From Spirochaetia bacterium (GTDB lineage: Bacteria; Spirochaetota; Spirochaetia; Treponematales; Treponemataceae), in the NCBI GenBank assembly GCA_022768865.1, contig JALELH010000018.1, positions 44,215-108,214 on the forward strand: a DNA stretch of 64,000 bases, given 5' to 3'. Shown here in pieces: positions 48,320-58,426 of this stretch. The notes below the pieces were generated by a model. The model had not been told where the DNA came from. It saw only the letters and a program-made list of their open reading frames with translations, and ran no database searches. The number at the start of each line of letters is the position of its first letter. The first letter of the stretch is position 1. The translations under genes were made by a program, and so were the position numbers.

Positions 48320-49024
48320 TTAACGTACTCCTTTATAGATTACGCGTACCTGTTTATATAAACCTTCACCTTCTGATTTAGTTTCAACATCTGCAATGTC
48401 ATTTAATGTTGTATGAATAAGACGGCGTTCAAAAGGATTCATTGGTTCAAGAAGTATTGAAGATTTCTTCTGCCTTACTTTGTCAGCAGTAACGTAAGCA
48501 AGACGAACCAAAGATTCTTCACGGCGGATTCTGTAATTTTCTGTATCAAGAATAATTCGAACATCTTCCCTTCCAAGATGACCTGCATAAATGTTTACAA
48601 TAAGCTGAAGTGCATCAAGGTTTTTACCCTTGCGTCCAATAAGAATTGAAGAAGAAACTGATGTAAGTTTAATTCCGATCTTTTTTTCTTCACGGAACAT
48701 GACTTCTACAGCAACTTCATAGCCCATCTTTTCTATTACAGATTTTGTAAAATCAATAAGTTTCTGTTCAAATTCATTCTGTGGAAGAGGATTTGAAACA
48801 GGTGCCCTTGTTACAGATTCAGAAATTTTTCCGTCAAATTCCGGTGAAACTGAATTCTGAGAATCAACTGTGTGAACACGAATCTTTACATAACCTGTTT
48901 TAAAAAGGCTTTTTTTCTGTGATTCAAGAATTTCAACATCAAACTGGTCTTTTTCAAGTCCAAGTTCTGAAGCTGCCTTTTCAATAGCTTCTTTTTCTGT
49001 TTTTCCTTCATACTCGTATGTCAT
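48320..49024 (-). CDS. jag: Jag/SpoIIIJ-associated RNA-binding protein (Jag-N, KH, R3H)
   Basis: YEGKTEKEAIEKAASELGLEKDQFDVEILE; LIGRKGKNLDALQLIVN; R3H region ERRLIHTTLNDI. Confidence 0.93.
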   Translation of the reverse strand: MTYEYEGKTEKEAIEKAASELGLEKDQFDVEILESQKKSLFKTGYVKIRVHTVDSQNSVSPEFDGKISESVTRAPVSNPLPQNEFEQKLIDFTKSVIEKMGYEVAVEVMFREEKKIGIKLTSVSSSILIGRKGKNLDALQLIVNIYAGHLGREDVRIILDTENYRIRREESLVRLAYVTADKVRQKKSSILLEPMNPFERRLIHTTLNDIADVETKSEGEGLYKQVRVIYKGVR

Positions 49025-49071
49025 ATCTGTCTCCTAAAAATTTTTTGCTAATTTAAAGACACTCTTTTAAT

Positions 49072-50883
49072 TTAACGTGTCTTTTTCTTTCCGCCCTTAA
49101 ACTTAAGTTCATTGGCATTTACGGTTTTTTTTGCAGCCATTTCATTTCTTTTTTTCTTCATTACGCTGTTAATTACAAGCTGCTGGCCAATCTGAAGAAT
49201 ATTGCTTGTTGTCCAGTAAAGAAGAAGTCCGCTCGGAACATTATAGAAAAGGAAGAAGAACATAATAGGCATACCATACATCATCATTTTCATCTGTCCC
49301 TGAGTTGAAGCTGCACCCGGATTACCAAACTGAGTTATTTTTCCGTTCAGGAGCTGGGAAATTGTATAAATAAACGGCAAAAGTCTTAAGTTGTTCATTG
49401 TAAATCCTGAAACAACAGGAATAACCTTGTTCCATGTCCAGATTGAATCTCCTGTAGAAAGATCATCAATCCATCCCTTTACAAAACTTGCACCGCGGAA
49501 TTCAAAATAATTATTGAAAACATTATACATTGCAAAAAGGATAAACATCTGAACAATCATAGGAAGACATCCTGCCATAGGATTGTATCCGATTTCCTTG
49601 TAAAGTTTCTGCATTTCACCGCTTAACTTAACCTGATCGTTCTTATATTTTTCCTGAATTTCCTTCATTCTCGGTTGAAGTTCCTGCATTTTTAAAGAAC
49701 CTACTGCCTGTTTTTTATTTATCGGGAAAAGAATTATTTTAAGAATCAGTGTAAGAATGATTATTGAAACGCCCCAGTTGCCTACAGGAATATGAATTTT
49801 ATCAAGAGACCACTTAAGAACTCTTTCTATCGGAGAAAAAAGACCACTTGACTGTAAAGCCATGTTGAATTTTGTATTTGTAAGTCCCCATGCATTTTTT
49901 GTCTGGTCATTATACTTTATGAGTTCAGATTCCTGGCGCGGACCAACATAAATGTAGTATGTATCATTTACATTTTTTTCTGTAATTGCCTTTCTTGAAA
50001 GCATTATCTGTGTTGAATTTCCTTTATTTGAAATGGCTTTTACAGAAGAATTCATTGTAAGGGGAGCAACCGGCTTAATAAGCATTGTAAAATATTTACC
50101 GCCTGTTCCGGCCCACTCAAGACCATTCATTTCATAAACTTTGTCAGTAATGTTCTTTCTGATTTTTTTGTTATTTTTCAAAGCAAGAAACTGGCGCACT
50201 TCATAACGGTTCTTTTTATCGTATTTAGGACCAATCTGAGGAGATGTCCTGATTGTATAGGCTGAACCGCCTAAATCAAGTTTATTTTCGTCTTCTTTTG
50301 AAAGAACTGAAATTTCAAGCTTAAATGCATAATCATCATCTGCAAATGAATATTTTTTTCCGAAAGTAAATTTATGCGGAATACCATCAGAATCCTTTAC
50401 TTCATAATCACGGTAAAAAAGAATTGTTTTTGAATCTTTTACTGAAACATTAAAAACGTCATCAAGAACAACTCCGTCAAAACCGCCGAAAGTTGTAGCA
50501 AATGCCTTGTTGAATCCGGCAACGTCCATAGCCATTTCAACTCCGTCACCAGTTTCCTTATCCTGATGCTGAAGAAGTTTATAGCTTAAAACATCTCCGC
50601 CTTTGTTTGTAAAAACAACCTTTGCTTTATTAGTTGTGATTTCATATTCCTGAACTGCAACATTTTCTGTTGTTTCAGACATTTCTTCTGCAAAAGATGC
50701 AGAAATCTTTTCGTTTTCTTCCTTGACTTTTTCTTTTTCAAGCTGATTCTGAGCCTGCATTTCAGCAGCCTGAGCTTCTGCCTGTGCCTGTTTTTTAGGC
50801 ATTATGTATTTACTCTGAATAAAGAATGAACCTATAAGAACAAGGCTCGATAAAGCAACGGCAATAATACTGTTTTTGTCCAT
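49072..50883 (-). CDS. yidC: Membrane protein insertase YidC
   Basis: N-terminal periplasmic domain; WGVSIIILTLILKIILFPINKKQAVGSLKMQELQPRMKEIQEKYKNDQVKLSGEMQKLYKEIGYNPMAGCLPMIVQM. Confidence 0.97.
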   Translation of the reverse strand: MDKNSIIAVALSSLVLIGSFFIQSKYIMPKKQAQAEAQAAEMQAQNQLEKEKVKEENEKISASFAEEMSETTENVAVQEYEITTNKAKVVFTNKGGDVLSYKLLQHQDKETGDGVEMAMDVAGFNKAFATTFGGFDGVVLDDVFNVSVKDSKTILFYRDYEVKDSDGIPHKFTFGKKYSFADDDYAFKLEISVLSKEDENKLDLGGSAYTIRTSPQIGPKYDKKNRYEVRQFLALKNNKKIRKNITDKVYEMNGLEWAGTGGKYFTMLIKPVAPLTMNSSVKAISNKGNSTQIMLSRKAITEKNVNDTYYIYVGPRQESELIKYNDQTKNAWGLTNTKFNMALQSSGLFSPIERVLKWSLDKIHIPVGNWGVSIIILTLILKIILFPINKKQAVGSLKMQELQPRMKEIQEKYKNDQVKLSGEMQKLYKEIGYNPMAGCLPMIVQMFILFAMYNVFNNYFEFRGASFVKGWIDDLSTGDSIWTWNKVIPVVSGFTMNNLRLLPFIYTISQLLNGKITQFGNPGAASTQGQMKMMMYGMPIMFFFLFYNVPSGLLLYWTTSNILQIGQQLVINSVMKKKRNEMAAKKTVNANELKFKGGKKKTR

Positions 50884-50903
50884 ATTAAATCCTTTTTATG
50901 CCG

Positions 50904-51152
50904 TCATGGAACAGGATCATATCCTCCTTCAAAAAAAGGATTACACCTTAATATTCTCCTGACAGCAAGATAAAATCCCTTAAAGGGACCATATTTCTTA
51001 ATTGCTTCAATAGCATACTGAGAACAACTGGGCGTATAACGACAGCAGTCTGGAAAAAGAGGAGAAATACAAACTTGATAAAACCGTATAAAAAAATACA
51101 TGAATTTTTCTAGAAAATTCACGAATTCTTTAATAAACCAGCTTTTGTGCAT
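50904..51152 (-). CDS. yidD: Membrane protein insertion efficiency factor YidD
   Basis: [58 protein letters not shown]. Confidence 0.95.
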   Translation of the reverse strand: MHKSWFIKEFVNFLEKFMYFFIRFYQVCISPLFPDCCRYTPSCSQYAIEAIKKYGPFKGFYLAVRRILRCNPFFEGGYDPVP

Positions 51153-51484
51153 AATGTCTTAAATTGTTCACACCGCGATAGGAACGAGTCATTTCCTGGG
51201 TATACTAAAAACAGCATATCATAACCAGTGTTCAGGTGTGCTTTAAAAAAACGATATGTTTCGCGGCTATAGCGTTTAGACCTATTTCTTTCTACGGCAT
51301 TTCCATAGCCACGGGGAAGGGGAAAACCTATGCGGTTGATATTTTTATCATTCTTCATAAAAAAGAGCTTTGCTCCCTTTACGCTGAATTTCTTCCCCGT
51401 TTTAAAAAGTTTCTGGATGTCGGCAGGTTTCTTTATATGTTCTTCACGTTTAAAAAAACCCGTTTTTAACAAGTCCGTATCCAT
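51119..51484 (-). CDS. rnpA: Ribonuclease P protein component
   Basis: [31 protein letters not shown]; conventional start [19 protein letters not shown] at 51484; the ORF extends upstream to 51610 in a different frame over rpmH. Confidence 0.9.
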   Translation of the reverse strand: MDTDLLKTGFFKREEHIKKPADIQKLFKTGKKFSVKGAKLFFMKNDKNINRIGFPLPRGYGNAVERNRSKRYSRETYRFFKAHLNTGYDMLFLVYPGNDSFLSRCEQFKTLCTKAGLLKNS

Positions 51485-51500
51485 CCTATTTAACTTAAAA

Positions 51501-51656
51501 TCAGTAAGGCTTCTTTTCGTCTGAAACAGAAAGCTTATGGCGTCCCTTAGCTCTTCTTCTGGCAAGAACCATTCTTCCGCCTTTTGTTGCCATTCTTGCG
51601 CGGAAACCAAACTTTCTATTGCGCTTTACTTTACTTGGCTGGTATGTACGTAACAT
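51501..51656 (-). CDS. rpmH: 50S ribosomal protein L34
   Basis: Manual translation: [51 protein letters not shown]; missing from the ORF track because it is 51 aa. Confidence 0.97.
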   Translation of the reverse strand: MLRTYQPSKVKRNRKFGFRARMATKGGRMVLARRRAKGRHKLSVSDEKKPY

Positions 51657-51736
51657 ATAACGACTCCTATATTATATTAAAATAATTTCAATTTTAGTAA
51701 GCGATATTAGCATTATTTTTAACAATTGGTCAATTG

Positions 51737-52276
51737 TTATTCTGCAAAGTCTTTTTCTATGTTTTCAAATATGTTTTTCAGTTCCTGCGGTAATTCTTTG
51801 TTTGTTCTCTTAGAAAGAAATTCAGATTCAGCAGGCTTTATGCATTCATCTTCTTTTTTGATTTGAATTTCCGCCATCCTTATACCGTCTGCTTCTTTTT
51901 TTTCTATGGATTCTTCTGCAAAACCCCTTGCGCCGGAAAGTTTAAATGCAATATTTTTAATCTTATATTTATTTCCGTTCATCTGAAAACCTTTAAGAAT
52001 AAAATTTTTATAGAACTGCAAAAGGTTTATATACCCCGGATGATCCGCTTCAACCAAAAGAACTCCATTTTTTAAATCGACAATTTTTGAATGATCAGAA
52101 ATATTATTTCCAAGATTATCATTTCTTTTTTCATCAATATTCGGAGAAGACTTTATTTTTGAAACAATTTTTTTCCATTCACTTGAAATGGAAGCAGCCC
52201 TGGAAGAATCTTCAACATTCAGATTTGAAAAAAGAATTTCCATAAGCTTGCCTGCGGAAATTATATTATCATTCAT
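51737..52276 (-). CDS. DUF721 (DciA-like) protein
   Basis: LMEILFSNLNVEDSSRAASISSEWKKIV...HSKIVDLKNGVLLVEADHPGYINLLQFYKNFIL; between rpmH and recF with ATGA overlap to recF. Confidence 0.85.
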   Translation of the reverse strand: MNDNIISAGKLMEILFSNLNVEDSSRAASISSEWKKIVSKIKSSPNIDEKRNDNLGNNISDHSKIVDLKNGVLLVEADHPGYINLLQFYKNFILKGFQMNGNKYKIKNIAFKLSGARGFAEESIEKKEADGIRMAEIQIKKEDECIKPAESEFLSKRTNKELPQELKNIFENIEKDFAE

Positions 52277-53367
52277 TTAAGCTTATCCCATTTTCCGTCT
52301 TTAATTTCATATACAAAGGTGTTTTCCCTTCTGTAATTTTCATAAGGCTCACCAGGAAGAAAAGTGCAGAAAAGCTGATCATAATCAGGAAGCAGTGCCG
52401 TTACTTTCTGTCTTTTTTTTGGATCAAGTTCAAGAAGAACATCATCCATAAGTAAAACAGGTTTATTTCCCGTAATCTGATTATAAAAAACAGCCTGGGC
52501 AGTTCTTAAAACAAGAGAAATCAGCCTTCGTTGCCCTGTAGATGCTTTAGGAATAAATGCACTTCCGTTTCTTTCAAAGACAATCCTGTCCCTGTGGGGT
52601 CCGCTCAATGTAGTTCCACGTACAACTTCCATTTTCCTGTTTTTTTCAAGATATTCTTTAATTATATAGTCAGCTTCTAATCCTTCAGCATTTTCTTTCC
52701 ATGACGGAAAATACCTTACATGAACTCCATCAATTCCAGTTACTTCTTCATAAATCCTGTCAAAAATCTGATTGAATTTAAAAATTGCAGATTTTCTTTT
52801 TTTCTGAATTTCAATTCCATTTTGAACAAGCTGAATATCGTAAGATTCAACAAGGCTTAGATTTTTTTGTGAAAGGCATAAATTTCTGCTTTTTAAAACC
52901 TTTCTGTACCGCCTTATTACATCGATATACATTACATCATACATGCTTAAAGACTGATCAATAAAAAACCTTCTTCTTTCCGGTGCACCAACAGCAAAAT
53001 CCATATCATCATGACTGTAAAGAACACATGGAATTGTGTTAATAAGTTCTTTTCTGTCATGAATTATTTTTCCGTCTTTTTCAATGAACTTTTTCTTGTC
53101 TTTTATTTTAAGAAGGGTAGTGTGGGTAGTTTTATTTTCTTCAGTAAACATGGAATGAATTCTCATTTCACATTCATTGTTTTTAATTATTTCACTTTCC
53201 TGATTTGTCCTGAAGGATGACCCATAGGCACAATAATAAAGTGCTTCAAGAAAATTGCTTTTTCCCTGTCCGTTTTCACCTACAAAAAAAACCTCCCTTG
53301 AAAACAAGTCAATGGTTTCATTGGAGAGGTTTCTGAAATTATAGGGAGTTAAGGATTTAAAAGGCAA
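52273..53367 (-). CDS. recF: DNA replication/repair protein RecF
   Basis: FVGENGQGKSNFLEALYYCAYGSSFRT; STGQRRLISLVLRTAQA; PVLLMDDVLLELDPKKRQKV. Confidence 0.96.
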   Translation of the reverse strand: MPFKSLTPYNFRNLSNETIDLFSREVFFVGENGQGKSNFLEALYYCAYGSSFRTNQESEIIKNNECEMRIHSMFTEENKTTHTTLLKIKDKKKFIEKDGKIIHDRKELINTIPCVLYSHDDMDFAVGAPERRRFFIDQSLSMYDVMYIDVIRRYRKVLKSRNLCLSQKNLSLVESYDIQLVQNGIEIQKKRKSAIFKFNQIFDRIYEEVTGIDGVHVRYFPSWKENAEGLEADYIIKEYLEKNRKMEVVRGTTLSGPHRDRIVFERNGSAFIPKASTGQRRLISLVLRTAQAVFYNQITGNKPVLLMDDVLLELDPKKRQKVTALLPDYDQLFCTFLPGEPYENYRRENTFVYEIKDGKWDKLK

Positions 53368-53383
53368 TCTCTTTAATAAAATC

Positions 53384-54502
53384 CTATTCTTTCTGCATTG
53401 GCATGATTATGTGGAAATAATCAGAAGCTGGTTCAGGCCTCATGGTAACAGCCTTCATTTCTTCCGTAAATTCAAACACAATCCTGTCTGTATCAATACC
53501 GCGTAAAGGTTCATCAACATAGCGGAAATTCATTGCAATGGAATATTCCTGACCTGCATACATACAAGGAATTTCTGCATCTGCACTACCAAAATCAGCC
53601 TGTGCCGAAGAAATTTTCAAAACTCCGTCTGAAATGTTAAAGTAAATGCGGCCCGCCTTTTTATCAACCATCTGGGAAACACTTTTAAGTGCATTTACAA
53701 GGTCAGCTTTTTCAACCTGGAAACTATGTTCCTGATGTTCGGGAATTACAGGCTGATAATTAGGAAAGTTTCCGTCTAGAAGAACAGAGCCGAATTTATA
53801 ATTTCCAAACTTAAAGAAAATCATTCTATCAACAACAGCAATAAATATATTTCCTTCTTCAGGAGCATGCTTTAATACAATGTTAAGAATTTTCGGATGA
53901 ACAATGGCAGAAGGAAAGTCACTGATTCCTGCAAGGACTTTTTTAGAAGCAAAGCTCAGTCTTCTTCCGTCTGTAGAAACCAGGTTAAGATTATCACCTT
54001 TCTTTTCAAAATATACACCGTTCATAAAATAGCGTGTTTCATCTTCACTTACGGCAAAATAAGTCTGGGCAATCATTTCCTTAATTTCCTTTGAAGAAAC
54101 TTCAAAATAAGGAACATTATCTGCACTGAAGAAGTCAGGAAATTTTTCCTGAGACATAGACTTCATTTCAAATTTATTTTTTTTATCAAGGGTGCTGATC
54201 TTTACCTTTACAGACTGTTCTTCATTGTTTTCCTGATTAAATTCAATTTCTCCGGAAGGAAGTGCATTAAGAATACCAAGAAATTTATCACAATAGATTG
54301 TTGTAGAACCTTCTTCTATAACCTGAACAGGAATCTGTGTTTCGTAATTAATTTTTACATCAGTAGCCTTTATGATAAGCCTGTTATCCTGTGCACTGAT
54401 TAAAATATTAGACAAAATTGAAGTAGCATTCTTTGTAGAAATAATTTCCTGTGCAATTGAAACTTCTTTAAGCATCAAATCCCTGTCAAAGGTAAATTTC
54501 AT
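53384..54502 (-). CDS. dnaN: DNA polymerase III beta sliding clamp
   Basis: MKFTFDRDLMLKEVSIAQEIISTKNATSILSNILI...YFMNGVYFEKKGDNLNLVSTDGRRLSFASK...IMPMQKE. Confidence 0.97.
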   Translation of the reverse strand: MKFTFDRDLMLKEVSIAQEIISTKNATSILSNILISAQDNRLIIKATDVKINYETQIPVQVIEEGSTTIYCDKFLGILNALPSGEIEFNQENNEEQSVKVKISTLDKKNKFEMKSMSQEKFPDFFSADNVPYFEVSSKEIKEMIAQTYFAVSEDETRYFMNGVYFEKKGDNLNLVSTDGRRLSFASKKVLAGISDFPSAIVHPKILNIVLKHAPEEGNIFIAVVDRMIFFKFGNYKFGSVLLDGNFPNYQPVIPEHQEHSFQVEKADLVNALKSVSQMVDKKAGRIYFNISDGVLKISSAQADFGSADAEIPCMYAGQEYSIAMNFRYVDEPLRGIDTDRIVFEFTEEMKAVTMRPEPASDYFHIIMPMQKE

Positions 54503-54582
54503 AATATTCTCCTACAGCAAAAAGTGCATAAATAAATATGCATTAGTTTGCATAAATATACATTTTTAGAATTCACAGTGCT

Positions 54583-54790
54583 ACAAATTTATAAATTTAT
54601 AAATTTTAGTAATAGTAATAATAGGAAACGTGAATTCATTAGTAATTTTCCTATTTTATTATATTATTTAAATTTACAGTGTGGATAAATATGATAGTTA
54701 AATTCACAAGTTTTACACTTATCCACATTGTATATGTTTATCCACAACTTTTCTACATCATGATATCATAAATGGTAATAGTTTTCCACA
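54583..54790. promoter_or_regulatory. oriC candidate (AT-rich DUE, DnaA-trios, DnaA boxes)
   Basis: AAATTTATAAATTTATAAATTTT; TAGTAATAGTAATAATAG (54607-54624); DnaA boxes 54680-54688, 54719-54727, 54738-54746 and variant TTTTCCACA 54782-54790. Confidence 0.88.
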
Positions 54791-54799
54791 TTTAATTTT

Positions 54800-56266
54800 T
54801 TATAGTTTCTTATATTCTTTTATTTTATTTTTAATAATCTGAAGAGTATCGTTCATACTTTCATCAGTCTGAAGCAGGCCTTCTATTTTTTTATTGCTGT
54901 TCATTATTGTGGTGTGGTCTCTTCCGCCAAGTTCACCTGCAATTTCTGTAAATGTTCTGTCTGTCATTTTTCTTGCAAGGTAAACGGCAATATGGCGAGG
55001 CATGGCAAATTTTGGGTTTCTGGCAGTTCCTTTTATGTCGGCAATCGTAATGTTATAGTAGTTGCATACTACCTTTATGATGGTATCAATTGTTATAGTT
55101 TCATCTGTTGTAGTTTTTATGTTGTCTACAAGAAGTTTTTTTGCCATTTCAAGGCTTAAAGTCTTTTTGGTAAGTTCAGCATATCCTATTATTTTGTTAA
55201 GGCAGCCTTCAAGTTCACGTACATTGGATTTTACAGATTTAGCAATAAAATCAAGAATTTCTTCCGATAATGATATACCTGTTTCCTGTGCTTTTTTCTG
55301 CAGAATGGCTTTTCTTGTTTCGTAATTAGGTGCCTGAAGATCTACTGAATTTCCCTGTGCAAAGCGTGAAACAAGTCTTTCTTCTACACCCTTTAATTCT
55401 GAAAGAGGTTTATCACAGGTAAAGACCATCTGTGAATTTTTCTGGGAAAGTGCTTCAAAAGTATGGAAAAGTTCGTTCTGAAGTCCTTCTTTGCCAGTTA
55501 AAAACTGAATGTCGTCAATTAAAAGGACATCCAAATTCCTGTACTTTTTTGCAAACTTGTCCATGGTTTTTTCGCGGATAGATTTTGTAAACTCATTGGT
55601 AAAGCTTTCCAGATTCATATAGCAAATCTGCGGATTTTCTTTTTCTTCCGTAGGATTATTATAAATGTAATTTCCGATGGACTGCATTAAGTGGGTTTTT
55701 CCAAGGCCTGTTCCACCGTAAATTAGCAGAGGATTAAACTTTTTTCCTGGTTCCTTTGCTACTGCAAGGGATGCACTGTAAGCATAATCATTATTGTCAC
55801 CTACAACAAAGCGTTCAAAAGTGTAATCTTCTCTTAACTGAAAATGCTTCTTTTTTTGTTTTGGTAATGATGGCTTTGTAATACCGTTATTTTCTTCTTT
55901 TATGGTAACAGATTCTTCTACAAAGGTGTCAGTTTTGTTATCATTTTTGGTGACAGATACAGATGCAGATACTGTAACAGGTTCTTCTTTTTTTATTTCA
56001 TTTTCGTAAACAGGCTTTATGGTAACTTCTCTTGCACATAGAATTTTTATTCTGTCTTTTATGTTCTGGATATAGCCTTTAGAATTCATATAGTTAAACA
56101 TAAATTCTGACGGAAATGAAACAGTAAGTTCAGAATTTGAATCTTCTATATATTTTATTGTTCCATACCAGAGATCAAATTCACTGGCATTGTTGTTTGA
56201 AATATATTCCTGATGAATGTTGTTGAGGACTTCGTCCCAAAAAACTTTAAAATTCTGACTACTCAT
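54800..56266 (-). CDS. dnaA: Chromosomal replication initiator DnaA
   Basis: NPLLIYGGTGLGKTHLMQSIGNYI; LLIDDIQFLTGKEGLQNELFHTFEAL; GGRDHTTIMNSNKKI. Confidence 0.98.
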   Translation of the reverse strand: MSSQNFKVFWDEVLNNIHQEYISNNNASEFDLWYGTIKYIEDSNSELTVSFPSEFMFNYMNSKGYIQNIKDRIKILCAREVTIKPVYENEIKKEEPVTVSASVSVTKNDNKTDTFVEESVTIKEENNGITKPSLPKQKKKHFQLREDYTFERFVVGDNNDYAYSASLAVAKEPGKKFNPLLIYGGTGLGKTHLMQSIGNYIYNNPTEEKENPQICYMNLESFTNEFTKSIREKTMDKFAKKYRNLDVLLIDDIQFLTGKEGLQNELFHTFEALSQKNSQMVFTCDKPLSELKGVEERLVSRFAQGNSVDLQAPNYETRKAILQKKAQETGISLSEEILDFIAKSVKSNVRELEGCLNKIIGYAELTKKTLSLEMAKKLLVDNIKTTTDETITIDTIIKVVCNYYNITIADIKGTARNPKFAMPRHIAVYLARKMTDRTFTEIAGELGGRDHTTIMNSNKKIEGLLQTDESMNDTLQIIKNKIKEYKKL

Positions 56267-56423
56267 AAACTCAGATTATATCTGAATTTTTTTATGAATT
56301 CAATTTTGAATTTTTGTTTGATTTTTTTCTATATATAAGTATCTGATTTATTGAAATTTTTATGCCTTTTTATTATAGTTTAATCTCTTAAATTACTGAT
56401 TTTTACAAATAAAGAGGAAATAA

Positions 56424-58403
56424 ATGGCTGAAAATAAAGAATACGGTGCCGAAAGCATTCAGGTTTTGCACGGACTTGAAGCAGTCCGTAAGCGTCCTGG
56501 CATGTACATTGGTTCTACAGGTCCAAATGGAATTCATCACCTTGTTTATGAAGTTGTAGATAACAGTATTGATGAAGCCATGGCTGGCTATTGTGACAAC
56601 ATTATTGTTGCCCTAGAAAAAGACGATATTTGCCGTGTAGAAGACAACGGACGCGGTATTCCTGTTGCAATAAATTCTAAAGAAAAGAAAAGTGCCCTTG
56701 AACTTGTTTTAAGTCAGTTGCATGCAGGCGGAAAGTTTGATAAATCAACTTATAAAGTTTCAGGCGGTCTGCATGGTGTTGGCGTTTCCTGCGTAAATGC
56801 TCTTTCTGTATGGCTTACTGCAGATGTTTACCGTGATGGCGGACACTTTTTTCAGAAGTATGAAACTGGCATTCCAAAAACAAAGGTTGAGCGTATAGAA
56901 GATTCTGACAAGCATGGAACTGTAATCCGGTGGAAGGCAGACGGTTCAATCTTTAAAGAAACTACAACATACGATTTTGATGTTTTGATTTCAAGACTTA
57001 GGGAACTTGCTTTCCTTAACCCTGGAATAAAAATTACTTTCCGCGACGAACGTCTTGAAAATCCAAAGGAAGTTGTTCTTAAATTTGAAGGCGGAATCAA
57101 CGAGTATACAAAATACCTTAACAACGGTAAGAAAGTTATTCCTGATGAACCTATTTACATTACCGGTGAACAAAGTGACGTTATTGCTGAAGTTTCCATG
57201 CAGTATAATGACAGCTACGAAGAAAGCATTTATTCTTATGTAAACGACATTAATACTCACGAAGGCGGAACTCATCTTGAAGGCTTTAAAAATGCCCTTA
57301 CATTTGTTTTGAATAAAGCCCTTGATGGAAACGATAAGCTTTTTAAGAAACTAAATCCAAAAGTTGACAGAAACAAAAAGCCAAGTGATTCTGACAAGAA
57401 AAAAGAAATAAAGATAGAACGCCTGACTGGTGACGATGTGCGCACAGGTATTGCCGCCGTTGTTTCTGTAAAAGTTCCGGAACCTCAGTTTGAAGGTCAG
57501 ACAAAGCAGAAGCTCGGAAACACAGAAGTCCGTTCCATTGTTTATTCCCTTGTTTCAGAAAAGTTGACCTTGTGGTTTGAGCAGAATCCTCAGCTTTGCA
57601 CCATGATTCTTGAAAAGGCAGTAAACGAAGCCATAGGCCGCATAAAGGCACGCAAGGCCGTTGAAACAAACCGTAAAAGCGGAATGGATTCTTTTGGGCT
57701 TCCTGGAAAACTTGCAGACTGTTCATCAAAAAATCCTGAAGACTGTGAAGTTTACATTGTCGAAGGAGATTCTGCCGGCGGTTCAGCAAAGCAGGGCAGA
57801 AACCCAAAAACACAGGCCATTCTTCCTTTGTGGGGTAAAATGCTCAACGTAGAAAAAGTTGACCCTTCAAAAGTAATGAACAACGAAAAGCTTCAGCCTG
57901 TAATAGCTTCACTTGGCACCGGAATTGGAAAAAACTTCAACATAGAAAAGCTCCGCTATCATAAAATCATAATCATGGCAGATGCTGATGTTGACGGTGC
58001 CCACATTTCAACACTGCTTATGACTTTCTTCTTCCGTTTTATGCCGGAACTTATAGAAAAAGGCTACGTTTACATTGCCATGCCACCACTTTACCGCGTT
58101 GAATACAAAAAGCAGAAATTCAAGAGGTTTGTATTTAGTGATGAAGAACGTGATAAGGCTCTTGCAGATCTTGGAGAAAACCGCGACAAGGCAGAAGTCC
58201 AGCGTTATAAAGGTCTTGGTGAAATGGAATGGCAGGAACTTAAGGAAACAACCATGTCTCCTGAAAACCGCAAAATGAAGCAGGTTAAAATAACAGATGC
58301 AAAGCTTGCAGACCAGGTATTCTCTGTCCTTATGGGTGACGATGTAGATCCCCGCCGTAAGTTCATTGAAGAAAATGCAGAGTATGCCACACTGGACGTT
58401 TAA
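56424..58403 (+). CDS. gyrB: DNA gyrase subunit B
   Basis: VRKRPGMYIGSTGPNGIHHLVYEVVDNSIDEAMAG; EGDSAGGSAKQGRNPKTQAILPLWGKMLNVEK. Confidence 0.98.
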   Translation: MAENKEYGAESIQVLHGLEAVRKRPGMYIGSTGPNGIHHLVYEVVDNSIDEAMAGYCDNIIVALEKDDICRVEDNGRGIPVAINSKEKKSALELVLSQLHAGGKFDKSTYKVSGGLHGVGVSCVNALSVWLTADVYRDGGHFFQKYETGIPKTKVERIEDSDKHGTVIRWKADGSIFKETTTYDFDVLISRLRELAFLNPGIKITFRDERLENPKEVVLKFEGGINEYTKYLNNGKKVIPDEPIYITGEQSDVIAEVSMQYNDSYEESIYSYVNDINTHEGGTHLEGFKNALTFVLNKALDGNDKLFKKLNPKVDRNKKPSDSDKKKEIKIERLTGDDVRTGIAAVVSVKVPEPQFEGQTKQKLGNTEVRSIVYSLVSEKLTLWFEQNPQLCTMILEKAVNEAIGRIKARKAVETNRKSGMDSFGLPGKLADCSSKNPEDCEVYIVEGDSAGGSAKQGRNPKTQAILPLWGKMLNVEKVDPSKVMNNEKLQPVIASLGTGIGKNFNIEKLRYHKIIIMADADVDGAHISTLLMTFFFRFMPELIEKGYVYIAMPPLYRVEYKKQKFKRFVFSDEERDKALADLGENRDKAEVQRYKGLGEMEWQELKETTMSPENRKMKQVKITDAKLADQVFSVLMGDDVDPRRKFIEENAEYATLDV

Positions 58404-58426
58404 TTTTTACTTTACAGGATTAGAAA

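Noticed and set aside
57343-57813. 156-aa minus-strand ORF opposite gyrB
   Set aside because: Antisense to conserved gyrB sequence; no domain signal.
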